Virus record (IMG/VR): IMGVR_UViG_3300005471_000027
Span: 1-44,821 of that record
Source of the DNA: a virus
Length of the DNA stretch: 44,821 bases
Direction: 5' to 3' (one strand)
Part shown: positions 30,928 through 38,774 of the stretch, in pieces
How the letters are laid out: the number at the start of each line of letters is the position of its first letter
How positions within the stretch are numbered: the stretch's first letter is position 1
Notes under the pieces: model-generated
Seen by the model: only the letters and a program-made list of their open reading frames with translations
Databases searched by the model: none
Told to the model about the DNA's origin: nothing
Program-made: the position numbers and the translations under genes

Positions 30928-31116
30928 ATGCCAAGAAATTATAGCCATGATCTACGCCCGGCAAAAGTAGAAGCCGAAACCGCGAGACTATGGCAACGTG
31001 CAGAGCGCACCAAACCCTGCGGCCATCGGCGCATCGTACTCAATTGCAAGCACTGCATCAAGTCCGCTCGATTCGAGAAGCAGGTCAACCAGCAATGGCA
31101 AAGGAGCGCATCGTGA
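30928..31116 (+). CDS. Small basic Cys/His protein (62 aa)
   Basis: Contains CGHRRIVLNCKHC (residues 31-43), a compact C-x-H...C-x-x-C zinc-site candidate, in an Arg/Lys-rich protein. ATG with GGGAGG. The stop overlaps the GTG of the next gene. Confidence 0.6.
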   Translation: MPRNYSHDLRPAKVEAETARLWQRAERTKPCGHRRIVLNCKHCIKSARFEKQVNQQWQRSAS

Positions 31117-31373
31117 AAGCTGATTTACGCGAGGCTTTGGGCAAAGCATTGCAGGAGTGTCGGCGTACCTGTTCAGGCAACTGGGAGCGGCCCTGGGCTG
31201 AGAAAGTAGAACCTGCACGCGAGATTGATCGGCAATGTGCTGAAGCCGTTACGAGAAAGTACCTCGAGATACTCGTTCCTGGCTATCTCATGCGGGTGCG
31301 ATGGGACGATGGACGTAAAATCACCGAAAAAGAGTTCTATCAACTCTTTGGACAGGAAAGGAGCGCGTCATGA
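31113..31373 (+). CDS. Small hypothetical protein (86 aa)
   Basis: GTG start overlapping the previous stop (GTGA), with AAAGGAG. Charged alpha/beta (VKADLREALGKALQECRRTCSGNWERPW..., YLMRVRWDDGRKITEKEFYQLFG). An ATG at 31095 in the same frame is a weaker start. No family recognised. Confidence 0.6.
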   Translation: MKADLREALGKALQECRRTCSGNWERPWAEKVEPAREIDRQCAEAVTRKYLEILVPGYLMRVRWDDGRKITEKEFYQLFGQERSAS

Positions 31374-31588
31374 AAGCTGAACAAGCCCTCGCCAACCTGC
31401 GAACCGCACACGAGAAGTTCGCAGGCGAGTTGATGATCCTGGAAGTCGCAACGCAGGCACACGAGCGCGGCCCGGCGTACAAGCGCCAGCAAGCCAACGC
31501 CTTCTACGCCGCCCTCGCCCTGCGCAAGCAGATCGACCTCGTGAGCGCGCGCTATGGCCTCAAGGGGGTAGAGGAGGTACAGATATGA
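31370..31588 (+). CDS. Small helical protein (72 aa)
   Basis: Coiled-coil-like helices (ALANLRTAHEKFAGELMILEVATQAHERG). ATGA overlaps on both sides. No family recognised. Confidence 0.6.
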   Translation: MKAEQALANLRTAHEKFAGELMILEVATQAHERGPAYKRQQANAFYAALALRKQIDLVSARYGLKGVEEVQI

Positions 31589-31806
31589 GCCGTGATGTCA
31601 TGATCAACATCGGCTGCACCGTCTTTACGCTGGCCTACATCGCACTGTGCCTCATCGTAGGCATCTTAGCCAGCCGACATGATAGCAGGCAGCCGCCACA
31701 GCCGAAAGATGAGCCAGCTAAGTTCAACGCCGAATACTACGAGCTGTACCAGACGGGCTTGTGGTTGTTGCTGCACGATGCGGAGGCACCGTATGATGAC
31801 CTCTAG
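31585..31806 (+). CDS. Small single-pass membrane protein (73 aa)
   Basis: One hydrophobic helix at about residues 7-29 (INIGCTVFTLAYIALCLIVGILA), then a polar tail ending in an acidic segment. ATGA overlap with the previous gene. Confidence 0.65.
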   Translation: MSRDVMINIGCTVFTLAYIALCLIVGILASRHDSRQPPQPKDEPAKFNAEYYELYQTGLWLLLHDAEAPYDDL

Positions 31807-31819
31807 ACAGGATGACGCG

Positions 31820-31924
31820 ATGAGAGGCGTTTCTGGGCGTTTTTTGAGGGGGTCGGTACAATCACTAGTCTCGCCCCGAAAAACCGTCAGAATCGCTAGC
31901 GCGAAGGCAATGCGGGCATTGTAG
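31820..31924 (+). CDS. Mini basic ORF (34 aa), doubtful
   Basis: ATG with AGGATG. The product is Arg/Ser rich (MRGVSGRFLRGSVQSLVSPRK...). The DNA contains a GCGTTTTTTG run, so the stretch could instead be a terminator-like spacer ahead of the lipoprotein gene. No strand of evidence decides between them. Confidence 0.35.
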   Translation: MRGVSGRFLRGSVQSLVSPRKTVRIASAKAMRAL

Positions 31925-31952
31925 ATTAGCATTTAGAAAGGAAATACTGAAA

Positions 31953-32369
31953 ATGAAACATCTTGCTTTTGTCGGGGTCTGCCTCCTGCTGTTTTTGCTT
32001 ACCGCCTGTGGCGATGTCGCTCATGGGAGCGAAGCCTTGCAGACGCGGCTCGCCGCGTCCGTCTGTGTTGATACGGGACTGACTGGCCCTGCCGAGCAGG
32101 AGAACACTTTATATTGCGCTACGAATACTCTAACAGGCATCACAGCAAACTGCTGCACGTCAACCTATCAGCAAGCTATACATCTTGCCCAACAGAAGCG
32201 CATCATCGTAGGCACGCCTGAATTCCTGACGCAAACAGTGGATTGGGCTGGTGTACCTGTAACGTTTGTGCGCTTCAACTCTGGGTTTTACGCGTGGCAC
32301 TACGACCCGTCAAACGGTATAGCCACCATTGAAGACTCGTATAATCATGTGGTCTATTCGGGAAGGTGA
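31953..32369 (+). CDS. Predicted lipoprotein (138 aa)
   Basis: Signal peptide MKHLAFVGVCLLLFLLTAC with lipobox LTAC at residues 16-19, then a mature domain containing five further Cys and an aromatic-rich end (VRFNSGFYAWHYDPSNG). ATG with AAAGGA. A secreted lipoprotein in an early phage operon suggests superinfection exclusion or a lysogenic-conversion role, but this is inference. Confidence 0.72.
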   Translation: MKHLAFVGVCLLLFLLTACGDVAHGSEALQTRLAASVCVDTGLTGPAEQENTLYCATNTLTGITANCCTSTYQQAIHLAQQKRIIVGTPEFLTQTVDWAGVPVTFVRFNSGFYAWHYDPSNGIATIEDSYNHVVYSGR

Positions 32370-32376
32370 GGAGAAC

Positions 32377-32589
32377 ATGGGCTTCATCGCATTTATCACC
32401 CCGGCGGTGCAGGTGCTCGCCTGGACAGTCTGGGGGCTCGCAGTCTTCATCGTGGTCAATGCCGTACTCGTGAGCAGCTTCAGGCAGGGGTGCCGCGTGT
32501 ACTTTGAGCACAAGCTCGGCTTCTTCCAGGCATTGCACAAGCAATCACAGGAGGATGCAGACGAGATAAGCGAAATGCTGTGGAAGTAG
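32377..32589 (+). CDS. Small membrane protein (70 aa)
   Basis: ATG at 32377 with GGAGAAC. One or two hydrophobic segments (residues 1-35), then a polar, acidic tail (QSQEDADEISEMLWK). Overlapping frame in the lipoprotein end ruled out as start. Confidence 0.6.
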   Translation: MGFIAFITPAVQVLAWTVWGLAVFIVVNAVLVSSFRQGCRVYFEHKLGFFQALHKQSQEDADEISEMLWK

Positions 32590-32685
32590 AAAGCCTAGCC
32601 TGTTGAAGGCAAGCTAGGCCAGACCCTATGTAGTGCGTACTAGAGCCTATCTGAATAACGGACAGGCGAAGTAATGGGGTAAAGT

Positions 32686-33321
32686 ATGGCGAACTATCGC
32701 AAATTTATCAAAGGCTCTGATAACCATGATAACCAGCAGAACGAGCAACTCAGCCACAATCGCATCGTGGTTGAAGGCGGATCAGCGGCGCTCGTGCTCG
32801 TGGTCTTCCTCTGCATCCTGGCAACGGCCAGCATTATTCTCATGGCTATCATCCACCTGGACTTACTCTCTACACTGGTTGTGGCGTCGTTCATTGGCTT
32901 CTTTGTCTGCGGCTGGGTTGTGCTGGTCGCGCTCACCATACGGCATGTGAGCGCCACGAGAACGGCGGTTGCTGTCGATAAGACTGTGCGCACACGAGCG
33001 CTCTTCGAGCAGGATGTGATCTACGCCAGCGAAGCCTATATCTTGTTTCGCGACACTGACGGTAAGTATCAATTCCGGGGCACGGTGCATGTCGATGAGC
33101 ACCGGCAATTCCTGCCGAAAGAGATTAGCCCGCCTGCACCGTCTGAAGCGATACTTACCTGCTTTGACCAGGGCATGAGTGGGCGCGCTATTGAGCGCTG
33201 GCTCAAGGATAGGGGAGATAAGAAGATTAGCTATAGAGAAATTGCCAAAACGCTCGACCTGTACCGGCCAGGTTGGAATACACGGACCACGATTGATGCA
33301 GATTCTACTGCTGAAGAGTGA
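32686..33321 (+). CDS. Two-helix membrane protein with C-terminal HTH-like region (211 aa)
   Basis: Hydrophobic helices at about 32-53 and 60-84, a basic/polar middle, then residues 150-200 (SEAILTCFDQGMSGRAIERWLKDRGDKKISYREIAKTLDLY) that read as a helix-turn-helix. This gives a membrane-anchored potential DNA-binding protein. The next large gene has the same plan. No close family recognised. The ribosome binding site is weak. Confidence 0.6.
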   Translation: MANYRKFIKGSDNHDNQQNEQLSHNRIVVEGGSAALVLVVFLCILATASIILMAIIHLDLLSTLVVASFIGFFVCGWVVLVALTIRHVSATRTAVAVDKTVRTRALFEQDVIYASEAYILFRDTDGKYQFRGTVHVDEHRQFLPKEISPPAPSEAILTCFDQGMSGRAIERWLKDRGDKKISYREIAKTLDLYRPGWNTRTTIDADSTAEE

Positions 33322-33347
33322 GACACCCGTGTTCCAAATGTGACAGA

Positions 33348-33382
33348 TTCCGTTACAAATGAGTTGTTACACTTCCGTTACA
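33348..33382. repeat. Direct repeats TTCCGTTACA
   Basis: Two perfect copies of TTCCGTTACA (33348-33357 and 33373-33382), 25 bases apart, with a third GTTACA between them, in the gap before the 47-aa gene. The helical spacing suggests a regulator-binding site. Confidence 0.55.
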
Positions 33383-33443
33383 CCGCATTTTTATAGATGC
33401 ATACCCCGAAGAGTGGGGGAGTGGGCAAGAAAGGATACACAGA

Positions 33444-33587
33444 ATGGACAGAGAGCCAACATATGGCGAGTTAATGGAAGACTTGCGGCTAGCTTGCGGC
33501 AGGCTCATGATAGCGCTCTTGCAAGAAGCAGTGAAGCTAGTAATATTGCCTCTCCGCTTCTTCCTGTGGCTGAATGGAGACGACTAA
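33444..33587 (+). CDS. Small helical/amphipathic protein (47 aa)
   Basis: ATG with AAAGGA. The product has an acidic start and a long hydrophobic helix (residues 15-43: CGRLMIALLQEAVKLVILPLRFFLWL), probably membrane-associated. It is three bases before the next gene. Confidence 0.6.
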   Translation: MDREPTYGELMEDLRLACGRLMIALLQEAVKLVILPLRFFLWLNGDD

Positions 33588-33590
33588 ATT

Positions 33591-34355
33591 ATGAAAAAGT
33601 TTGTTTCGCTCGAATGGTATGACTCATTCATTGAGTTTTTGTTCCGCTTTGTGGCAAAGACGAGCGAGCCGCTGCTGGCTGCTGGCTTGACCATCAGTGC
33701 CGCCGATTATCTCTCACATGGCGCGGTGATGGCCGGCCATCCTGCATTCGCGCTAGGATGGGCATGGGCTCAGGCACTCGCACTCGAATCATCAAGCGGG
33801 GTCGTCTTCGTGTATGCCTTGCAGGCGTTCAGACAAACCGATAAGGTGAAAGGCGCGATCTACCTGACGCTGGCCTTGATGCTGGCTATCGTAGGCGGTG
33901 GCATGCTGCTCTTGCAGGTCAATGCCGTGACCTCGGGTAGTGTAGAAAGCGCGGTTCCGGTGCTCAACGTCCTGCGCGTGATTGTCAGCATTGCGTATAT
34001 CTTCCTGCTGCGTGCGAAGAGCATACGCTTTTCCGACCTGGCAGACGTGTCAGCACAGCCAGCAATCGCACCCGAGACGATCAATGTGCTCGTTGAGAAG
34101 TTGGAGCACCTGACCGTCACCGTCAATCAGTTGACCAATCCCTCTATGCCAGCCCTGCCTGAGCATGCGGAAACAAGTGCCGCAAATGTTCAGCCGATTT
34201 ACCAGGGCAAATTTACGAGCAAAGAGCAGGAGATCGCCGCCATTCTTGCACGCATGCCCGGCGCAAGTGCCCAGGAGGTTGCACGAGAGGCTGCCTGTAG
34301 CGAGCGCACAGCGGAGAAATGGATCAAGCGGTTATCATCACAAAAGGAGGTATAA
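33591..34355 (+). CDS. Multi-pass membrane protein with C-terminal HTH (254 aa)
   Basis: About four hydrophobic helices in residues 20-145 (LLAAGLTISAADYLSHGAVMAG, YLTLALMLAIVGGGMLLLQV, VLRVIVSIAYIFLL), a Pro/Ala-rich linker with a LVEKLEHLTVTVNQL coiled coil, and a C-terminal helix-turn-helix at 210-248 (EIAAILARMPGASAQEVAREAACSERTAEKWIKRL). Layout recalls DUF2637-like/SpdA-like membrane proteins of plasmids and phages (from memory). A membrane-bound regulator is suggested. Confidence 0.65.
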   Translation: MKKFVSLEWYDSFIEFLFRFVAKTSEPLLAAGLTISAADYLSHGAVMAGHPAFALGWAWAQALALESSSGVVFVYALQAFRQTDKVKGAIYLTLALMLAIVGGGMLLLQVNAVTSGSVESAVPVLNVLRVIVSIAYIFLLRAKSIRFSDLADVSAQPAIAPETINVLVEKLEHLTVTVNQLTNPSMPALPEHAETSAANVQPIYQGKFTSKEQEIAAILARMPGASAQEVAREAACSERTAEKWIKRLSSQKEV

Positions 34356-34550
34356 ATGTTACTAGGAGATGTTAGAGTCACCCCCGATGATGTTGTGCAG
34401 TTGTACGACGTTGACGGCTCGGTGCAATGTGAACTCACGGTAGAGGATGCGCTCACTCTTTTAGACAAGCTGGTACTGCGCCAACACTTGCTTCACGAGC
34501 GCTACCGCCAGCAACTGGCAAAGGCAAAGGCAAAGGAGACAGACCAATGA
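34356..34550 (+). CDS. Small hypothetical protein (64 aa)
   Basis: ATG with AAAGGAGG. Acidic beta start (VRVTPDDVVQLYDVDGSVQCELTVEDALTLLDKL), then a Gln/Lys/Ala helix. Overlaps the next gene by ATGA. Confidence 0.6.
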   Translation: MLLGDVRVTPDDVVQLYDVDGSVQCELTVEDALTLLDKLVLRQHLLHERYRQQLAKAKAKETDQ

Positions 34551-35044
34551 TAGGCACAAATCATCATGAATCAGCACAGTTTGAACAGGAAGCTGAACTT
34601 CTAGCCATCCGTGAGGCGGCAAAGTCGCTGGGATTGGCATATCACGACCTCTATAGAGATATGCTCAGAGGGCGCATCCCTATACAGCGAATCAACGGCA
34701 TGTATCGCGTTACAAAAGCCGACCTTGATGCTTCCAGTAAGCATAAGCAGAGTGGTGATTGGTCATCTGTTGGCAAGAGTGCCGAACCTGAGAGTGCCAA
34801 AAATGACCTCTATGCTACTCCACTTCCATCAGCGCCATATCTTAGTGAGGTTGAGTTGCTGAATAAGCTCGTGAGCGCGGTTTTCACGCGACTCTCCCCG
34901 GTGCAGCCTGCGAACCTTACTGCATTGCAAGAAGTCACCCCGGCTATTCGTGTGTGGTTGGTATCTTTGCAGACGCCCGAAGGGGTCATGACCTGCCGTG
35001 TGATCTATGATGGAGAGTCGTTTTCAGTTGAGTCTGTTATCTAA
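34547..35044 (+). CDS. HTH protein with unknown C-terminal domain (165 aa)
   Basis: Residues 20-65 (LAIREAAKSLGLAYHDLYRDMLRGRIPIQRINGMYRVTKADLDA) are an excisionase-type HTH_17, in which DNA is recognised by helix 2. A Ser-rich linker and a C-terminal domain with an aromatic beta end follow. It may regulate the plus-strand late-early genes beside it. Confidence 0.7.
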   Translation: MIGTNHHESAQFEQEAELLAIREAAKSLGLAYHDLYRDMLRGRIPIQRINGMYRVTKADLDASSKHKQSGDWSSVGKSAEPESAKNDLYATPLPSAPYLSEVELLNKLVSAVFTRLSPVQPANLTALQEVTPAIRVWLVSLQTPEGVMTCRVIYDGESFSVESVI

Positions 35045-35055
35045 AGGAGGCATAC

Positions 35056-35502
35056 ATGATCCCACTCACCATCGCACTCATCGTGACAGGCGCGGCCTGC
35101 GCGGTATTCGCCATCATTGCCACCTTTGCCATTCAGGCCAACAACCGCTTAGAGCGAAGTCTGGAAGAGGCTCTCGCAGGCAAGGAACACCTGAAAGCTG
35201 AGAATGGTACGCTGCTACACAACGAGGCAGTCATGCAGGCACAAATCGACGGCCTCAAGGTGGCGCTGAAAGCCGAGGTAGAGAGATTGCAAAGGGAGAG
35301 CACGTTCAAGCAGAAGACCATCGATCACCTGAGCGTCAAGGTCGATGAGATCAGAGCACAGAACAGAGACCTGGAAGAGATCAATAGTGACCTACTAAAA
35401 GCCCAGGTTGCCATGCGTGCCCAGCTTGCAGAGCAGCGCAAAACCGTGCCCATCAAGCGCGTGCGCAAGACCGACACATCAGGAGGAGAGCAACAACCAT
35501 GA
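35056..35502 (+). CDS. N-terminal membrane anchor plus coiled coil (148 aa)
   Basis: Transmembrane helix at residues 4-26, then an uninterrupted coiled coil of about 100 residues (heptads from RLERSLEEALAGKEHL on) and a basic tail. Size and topology resemble inner-membrane spanins or chromosome-spanning rods, but it is in the early block, away from the endolysin. ATG with AAAGGAGG. Confidence 0.6.
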   Translation: MIPLTIALIVTGAACAVFAIIATFAIQANNRLERSLEEALAGKEHLKAENGTLLHNEAVMQAQIDGLKVALKAEVERLQRESTFKQKTIDHLSVKVDEIRAQNRDLEEINSDLLKAQVAMRAQLAEQRKTVPIKRVRKTDTSGGEQQP

Positions 35503-35969
35503 AACATGTGAATGTCAGTGCTGCCATTCGTACCGCCCTCTACTGGTTGCTTGACCGCTTGAAGCCGTCAGAGCAGCCATCTGAGCAGGAATTGATCGAG
35601 TATAGCAAGGAGCTGGCCCAGAGGCGCACACCGCGCTTGCTGCCTCCTCCACAGCCACAGCCGCCGAGTACCTACGAGCCGCCTGGGAAGACAACCGACC
35701 CGACGCAGCAGGTACATCACCTTGCGGAGACGGGGCGCATCGCCAGCATGATCCGTACGCAGAAGCTGCCCACGGTCAAGCTGCGTAAGACAACCCTGCA
35801 TTTCATGCCATCGACGGAAGAGGTGCAAGCCGATAGGTTCCTGCTCGACGTCGAACCGATAGAGCCTGAGCCTGAGTCAGCGCTAGACCAACTCGCCCAA
35901 CTTGCTGTAACGGATGTCAAGCTGAAGGCGGTTCGGGAGAAGCATGAGAGTAGAGGCAAGGCAAGCTGA
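35499..35969 (+). CDS. Hypothetical Pro-rich protein (156 aa)
   Basis: Amphipathic N-terminal helix (AAIRTALYWLLDRLK), a Pro/Gln-rich central segment (residues 48-68) and an acidic C-terminal half (LLDVEPIEPEPESALDQL). ATGA overlap with the coiled-coil gene suggests a joint function. Confidence 0.6.
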   Translation: MKHVNVSAAIRTALYWLLDRLKPSEQPSEQELIEYSKELAQRRTPRLLPPPQPQPPSTYEPPGKTTDPTQQVHHLAETGRIASMIRTQKLPTVKLRKTTLHFMPSTEEVQADRFLLDVEPIEPEPESALDQLAQLAVTDVKLKAVREKHESRGKAS

Positions 35970-36001
35970 TATCCATTTAGCGAGTTATGGAGAGAGACTA
36001 G

Positions 36002-36634
36002 ATGCCAAACCACATAGATGTCAACCTTTCGATTATAGGCAATGATCAAGACCTGGGAGCGTTTACCAGGCAGGCAAAAGGCAAAAGGAAACCAACGGGC
36101 GATCTTCCAGAATACCCCAATGGGTTGAAAAACTATAACTATGACCTTGCTACTAATCCAGCAAGCTCTGTTTTTGAGTTTGATCGACTCATTCCACTAC
36201 CGGAAAGCTATAGCCAGTTCCCATATTCATTGCATGGCTACAATCTGGAAGTAAGCACCTGGGGGATTAAATGGGGCGCATATGCACACAAGCCGCCAAA
36301 GTTTAGGGAGGGATGTGCAACCTACTGGTTTAGATGTGCATGGGAAGCCCCACGCATCTTTCTTGAAAAGGTAAGCAGGAATTGGCCTGATCTCTGGTTT
36401 GTCGTGAGCTATGGCGGTGAGGGTCCAGTACGAGGCAGGTTTGCGCTCCACAAAGGGGAATACCTTGATAACGTTGCCAGTATCGGGTATGCATTCGATG
36501 AGGATGAGGCAGATGAAGAGATGTGTGATGCATGGGTAGACGCCTATCGAAACGCACATGAAGCGTACACAAAGCACATTCTGTTTATGCATATCCTGGA
36601 GCAAGCAGAGTTAGAGCAAGAAGCCGCTGGCTAA
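36002..36634 (+). CDS. Api92-like ferredoxin-fold protein (210 aa)
   Basis: PNHIDVNLSIIGNDQDLGAF, then SVFEFDRLIPLPESY, WGIKWGAYA, FRCAWEAPRIFLEKVSRNWPDLWFVVSYGGEGPVRGRFAL follow the conserved order of the phage/plasmid Api92-like (YubB) family: N-terminal strand, I-P-x-P, W-G-x-K-W, W-x-x-P and Y-x-x-E. The molecular role of this family is not settled. ATG with GGAGAGAG. It is the last plus gene before the bidirectional terminator. Confidence 0.8.
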   Translation: MPNHIDVNLSIIGNDQDLGAFTRQAKGKRKPTGDLPEYPNGLKNYNYDLATNPASSVFEFDRLIPLPESYSQFPYSLHGYNLEVSTWGIKWGAYAHKPPKFREGCATYWFRCAWEAPRIFLEKVSRNWPDLWFVVSYGGEGPVRGRFALHKGEYLDNVASIGYAFDEDEADEEMCDAWVDAYRNAHEAYTKHILFMHILEQAELEQEAAG

Positions 36635-36653
36635 CTACCAGCGGCTTCTTGCT
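36615..36653. terminator. Bidirectional hairpin terminator
   Basis: A 16-bp perfect stem (36615-36630 with 36638-36653) and 7-base loop at the end of the plus early operon, three bases before the end of the minus late operon. The core stem AAGAAGCCGCTGG/CCAGCGGCTTCTT gives an A/U-flanked hairpin in both directions, without a long separate U-run. Confidence 0.7.
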
Positions 36654-36655
36654 GC

Positions 36656-36745
36656 TCAGCGCATGACGAGCACGACGGCGGCGAGCACGAGCACGGCCCC
36701 GACCACGAGCGCGATAAGCAATGCACGGCGGGTGTAGTGCGTCAT
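36656..36745 (-). CDS. Mini membrane protein (29 aa)
   Basis: The product MTHYTRRALLIALVVGAVLVLAAVVLVMR is a basic start and a single hydrophobic helix. The ATG overlaps the stop of the previous minus gene (ATGA). It is the last gene of the minus block and could be a holin/antiholin-like peptide. Confidence 0.6.
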   Translation of the reverse strand: MTHYTRRALLIALVVGAVLVLAAVVLVMR

Positions 36746-37017
36746 GGCTGTGTCTCGCTTTCAGCCCACTTGCGGATGATGGGCAGGATATGCGCTACCT
36801 CGTCCCGGTCAGATTGCTTCTCTTGCTCTGATAGCTGTTCATAGGGAGTGTCGGCCTGCATCTTCCAGCGCGCTACGAGTGAGCGTGGGATATAGTAGCG
36901 TTCATATCCTGCCCCATCTTCAACAACCGAGCATTTGCTAAACAGGTACTGCATCCACCTGGCCCACGAAGCGTGCTCCTTGTCGGCTAATTGCTCGATG
37001 AGTTCTTGCTCTGTCAT
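36742..37017 (-). CDS. RyR-like/phage 'EHxSWARW' protein (91 aa)
   Basis: Contains EHASWARWMQYLFSKC (residues 14-29) and TPYEQLSEQEKQSDRDEVAHIL (57-78), a pattern seen in a widespread small phage/bacterial family related, I think, to the RyR domain (W-x-x-W and L-x-E-x-E-K-x-S-D-R). The role is unknown. It overlaps the neighbouring membrane gene by ATGA. Confidence 0.65.
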   Translation of the reverse strand: MTEQELIEQLADKEHASWARWMQYLFSKCSVVEDGAGYERYYIPRSLVARWKMQADTPYEQLSEQEKQSDRDEVAHILPIIRKWAESETQP

Positions 37018-37448
37018 GGCTGCATCTGCACCGGCGGCGTCACGGCTGGCATCTGGGCTGTGTTGAACGCCGCCATCGATGTATTTGGGTCAATGGGCGA
37101 TGGTGGTATAGGCGCCTGGATCGTTTGTCCAGGTTGTAGCTTGAGTTCGGACAGTGGAACCTGACCGACAGGTGGCTGTACGGGAGCCGCTGGCTGCTGA
37201 GCCTGAGCCACTACCGCAGGCAACACTCCCAGCACCTGCGAGGTGAGCGTTTGCAGTTGTGCCTGTTGTGCTGGTGAGGGCGCTTTGAGGGCGAGATTGC
37301 CGCCAAAGAGGGCGAGGGCGAAGGTGATCATGAGGGTGAGATCGGTAAAGCTGATCTTGCCAGCCCACATGAGCAGCCCCGCTGCAATGACCAGCAGGCC
37401 GGCGAGCACGATTGCGCCGATTTCTGTGAGTGGATTGTTGTTCGACAT
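37014..37448 (-). CDS. Holin-like membrane protein with Pro/Gln-rich tail (144 aa)
   Basis: Two hydrophobic helices (residues 9-30 and 34-52), then a tail of about 90 residues rich in Pro, Gln and Ala. It is next to the amidase gene across a plus-strand gene. The two-helix hairpin plus endolysin neighbour suggests a holin, but the tail is long for one. ATG with AGGAGG, where the same bases serve as -10 box of a plus promoter. Confidence 0.6.
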   Translation of the reverse strand: MSNNNPLTEIGAIVLAGLLVIAAGLLMWAGKISFTDLTLMITFALALFGGNLALKAPSPAQQAQLQTLTSQVLGVLPAVVAQAQQPAAPVQPPVGQVPLSELKLQPGQTIQAPIPPSPIDPNTSMAAFNTAQMPAVTPPVQMQP

Positions 37449-37456
37449 GCTATAAT
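37449..37456 (+). promoter_or_regulatory. Extended -10 promoter of moron-like gene
   Basis: TGCTATAAT (37448-37456) is an extended -10 box. Predicted RNA start coincides with the ATG at 37463, implying a leaderless message. The same bases, read on the minus strand, are the AGGAGG ribosome site of the opposite gene. An identical element TGCTATAATCCTCCT precedes the paralogous gene at 42766. Confidence 0.5.
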
Positions 37457-37462
37457 CCTCCT

Positions 37463-37729
37463 ATGAATGAGAACGAACGAAACGAACATTTCAAAGAATT
37501 TGCTAAGTTGCTCTGGGATGAATTGCGTGAGGCCAATGGGGGCGGCTATATCGATGTGGATGCCACTGACGATGGAATTGACCCAACCAATTACCGGCTC
37601 CTCATCGCTCAGCGTGCCTATGATCTGGCCTACCATGTCATTGAGAATGCTGGCAACATTGATCTGATACCCGTCACTGCTGACGCCGTTGCTACCATTC
37701 CAGACCTCACCGAGTGGCCTCCTAGCTAA
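37463..37729 (+). CDS. Moron-like protein, paralogue 1 (88 aa)
   Basis: An acidic helical protein (NENERNEHFKEFAKLLWDELREANG...), with LLIAQRAYDLAYHVIENAG and an end PDLTEWPPS that match the protein at 42766-43056 (LLAQRAYDLAIYCF, PDIDQWPDPY). It is a plus-strand single gene set between minus late genes, has its own extended -10 promoter, and overlaps the amidase end by 8 bases. Such genes are typical morons expressed from the prophage. Function unknown. Confidence 0.7.
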   Translation: MNENERNEHFKEFAKLLWDELREANGGGYIDVDATDDGIDPTNYRLLIAQRAYDLAYHVIENAGNIDLIPVTADAVATIPDLTEWPPS

Positions 37730-38774
37730 AAGTAGCCGATGTGATAAAGGTTTCCAGGTCAGCTACTTTCGCGCCTGCAGCTTGCAGGAACGCTTTGACC
37801 TTTACCGGATCGATGCCTTGTATGGTAGGCACAGGAGCCGTTGCCTTCGCCAGGTCTGCTTTCAGTTGCGCGATTTGCGCGTCTAACGCTCCGATTTGCG
37901 CGGCTTTGAGTTGCACTTGTTGCCGGCAAAAGGCTAGCTCCCGCACACCCCATTCAACGAATACGCCCCTTGCTGCGGTATACCCGAGCATCGTCCAGTT
38001 GAAAAGCTGCTGGCTTCCCCCGCCTAAACTCGGATTGGATGATTCGAGCAAAGACGTGCCGAACTCAGCGGCTAAAGGGACGTTGCCTGGATCCCAGTTG
38101 TGCGCAAGCACATAGTCACGAAAGCCATGCACGACCTTGACGCCGTTGGGCGCGGTCAGTGTCGTGCCGTCGTCATGCCATCCGGCGGGCACTCCCATAG
38201 TTGTTGTACCTCCTTGTAAGTAGGTGAATAATTCCTGCCACGGGTAATTGCCTGGACAGTGCGCACGGTTGATCGGGTCAATGTCCATATGTCCAATGAT
38301 GCCGCCTAGTCCGTCGTTTGTAGCACGTCGCTTCGGGATATTGTGGCGTTCACAGATATGCTGAATGAGCCTGAAACTTGCAGCTTTTTGTGCATCGGTC
38401 AATGGTGTGCTATTATCGCTCGCCGGATCTACGTGCTCCAAAGAAACAGACATGGTATTGAGGTTTGTAGCGCCGCCGCCTCCTACATGCAACGGATTGT
38501 ATTGTGTCAAAAATGACGCAAAACCATCCTCTACGCAACAATTCCCTGCAGCGCCGTCTTTCTCCAGGACGGCCTGCACGACCGCGCCGTCCTGGCCCAC
38601 GATATAGTGGGTCGAGGCTTTATTCGGGTCGTTGGCAAAGAACGTAGCAATGTTTTGTGCGCTGCCTCCTGATGCTGTCTTGTGGATCACTAAAAACGTA
38701 TGATCATTTTGATCGATGAACGTCCTATTCTCGTCCACGAGCATAAGGATTGCCCCGGGTTCATCTGGTCCCAT
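37722..38774 (-). CDS. Endolysin: N-acetylmuramoyl-L-alanine amidase, PGRP type (350 aa)
   Basis: Cuts the amide bond of peptidoglycan. Zinc ligands His31 (FLVIHKTAS), His162 (GIIGHMDIDP) and Cys173 (NRAHCPGNYPW), and catalytic-area Glu113 (VSLEHVD), fit the Amidase_2 fold in residues 20-190. The C-terminal half has a low-complexity linker and a coiled coil (LKAAQIGALDAQIAQLKADLAK), which may bind the wall. ATG with AAAGGAG. Confidence 0.9.
   Translation of the reverse strand: MGPDEPGAILMLVDENRTFIDQNDHTFLVIHKTASGGSAQNIATFFANDPNKASTHYIVGQDGAVVQAVLEKDGAAGNCCVEDGFASFLTQYNPLHVGGGGATNLNTMSVSLEHVDPASDNSTPLTDAQKAASFRLIQHICERHNIPKRRATNDGLGGIIGHMDIDPINRAHCPGNYPWQELFTYLQGGTTTMGVPAGWHDDGTTLTAPNGVKVVHGFRDYVLAHNWDPGNVPLAAEFGTSLLESSNPSLGGGSQQLFNWTMLGYTAARGVFVEWGVRELAFCRQQVQLKAAQIGALDAQIAQLKADLAKATAPVPTIQGIDPVKVKAFLQAAGAKVADLETFITSATFS

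Noticed and set aside
33359-33622. 87-codon plus frame overlapping the 47-aa gene
   Set aside because: No ribosome site and a different frame from the ORF at 33444-33587, which has AAAGGA and fits exactly before the next gene.
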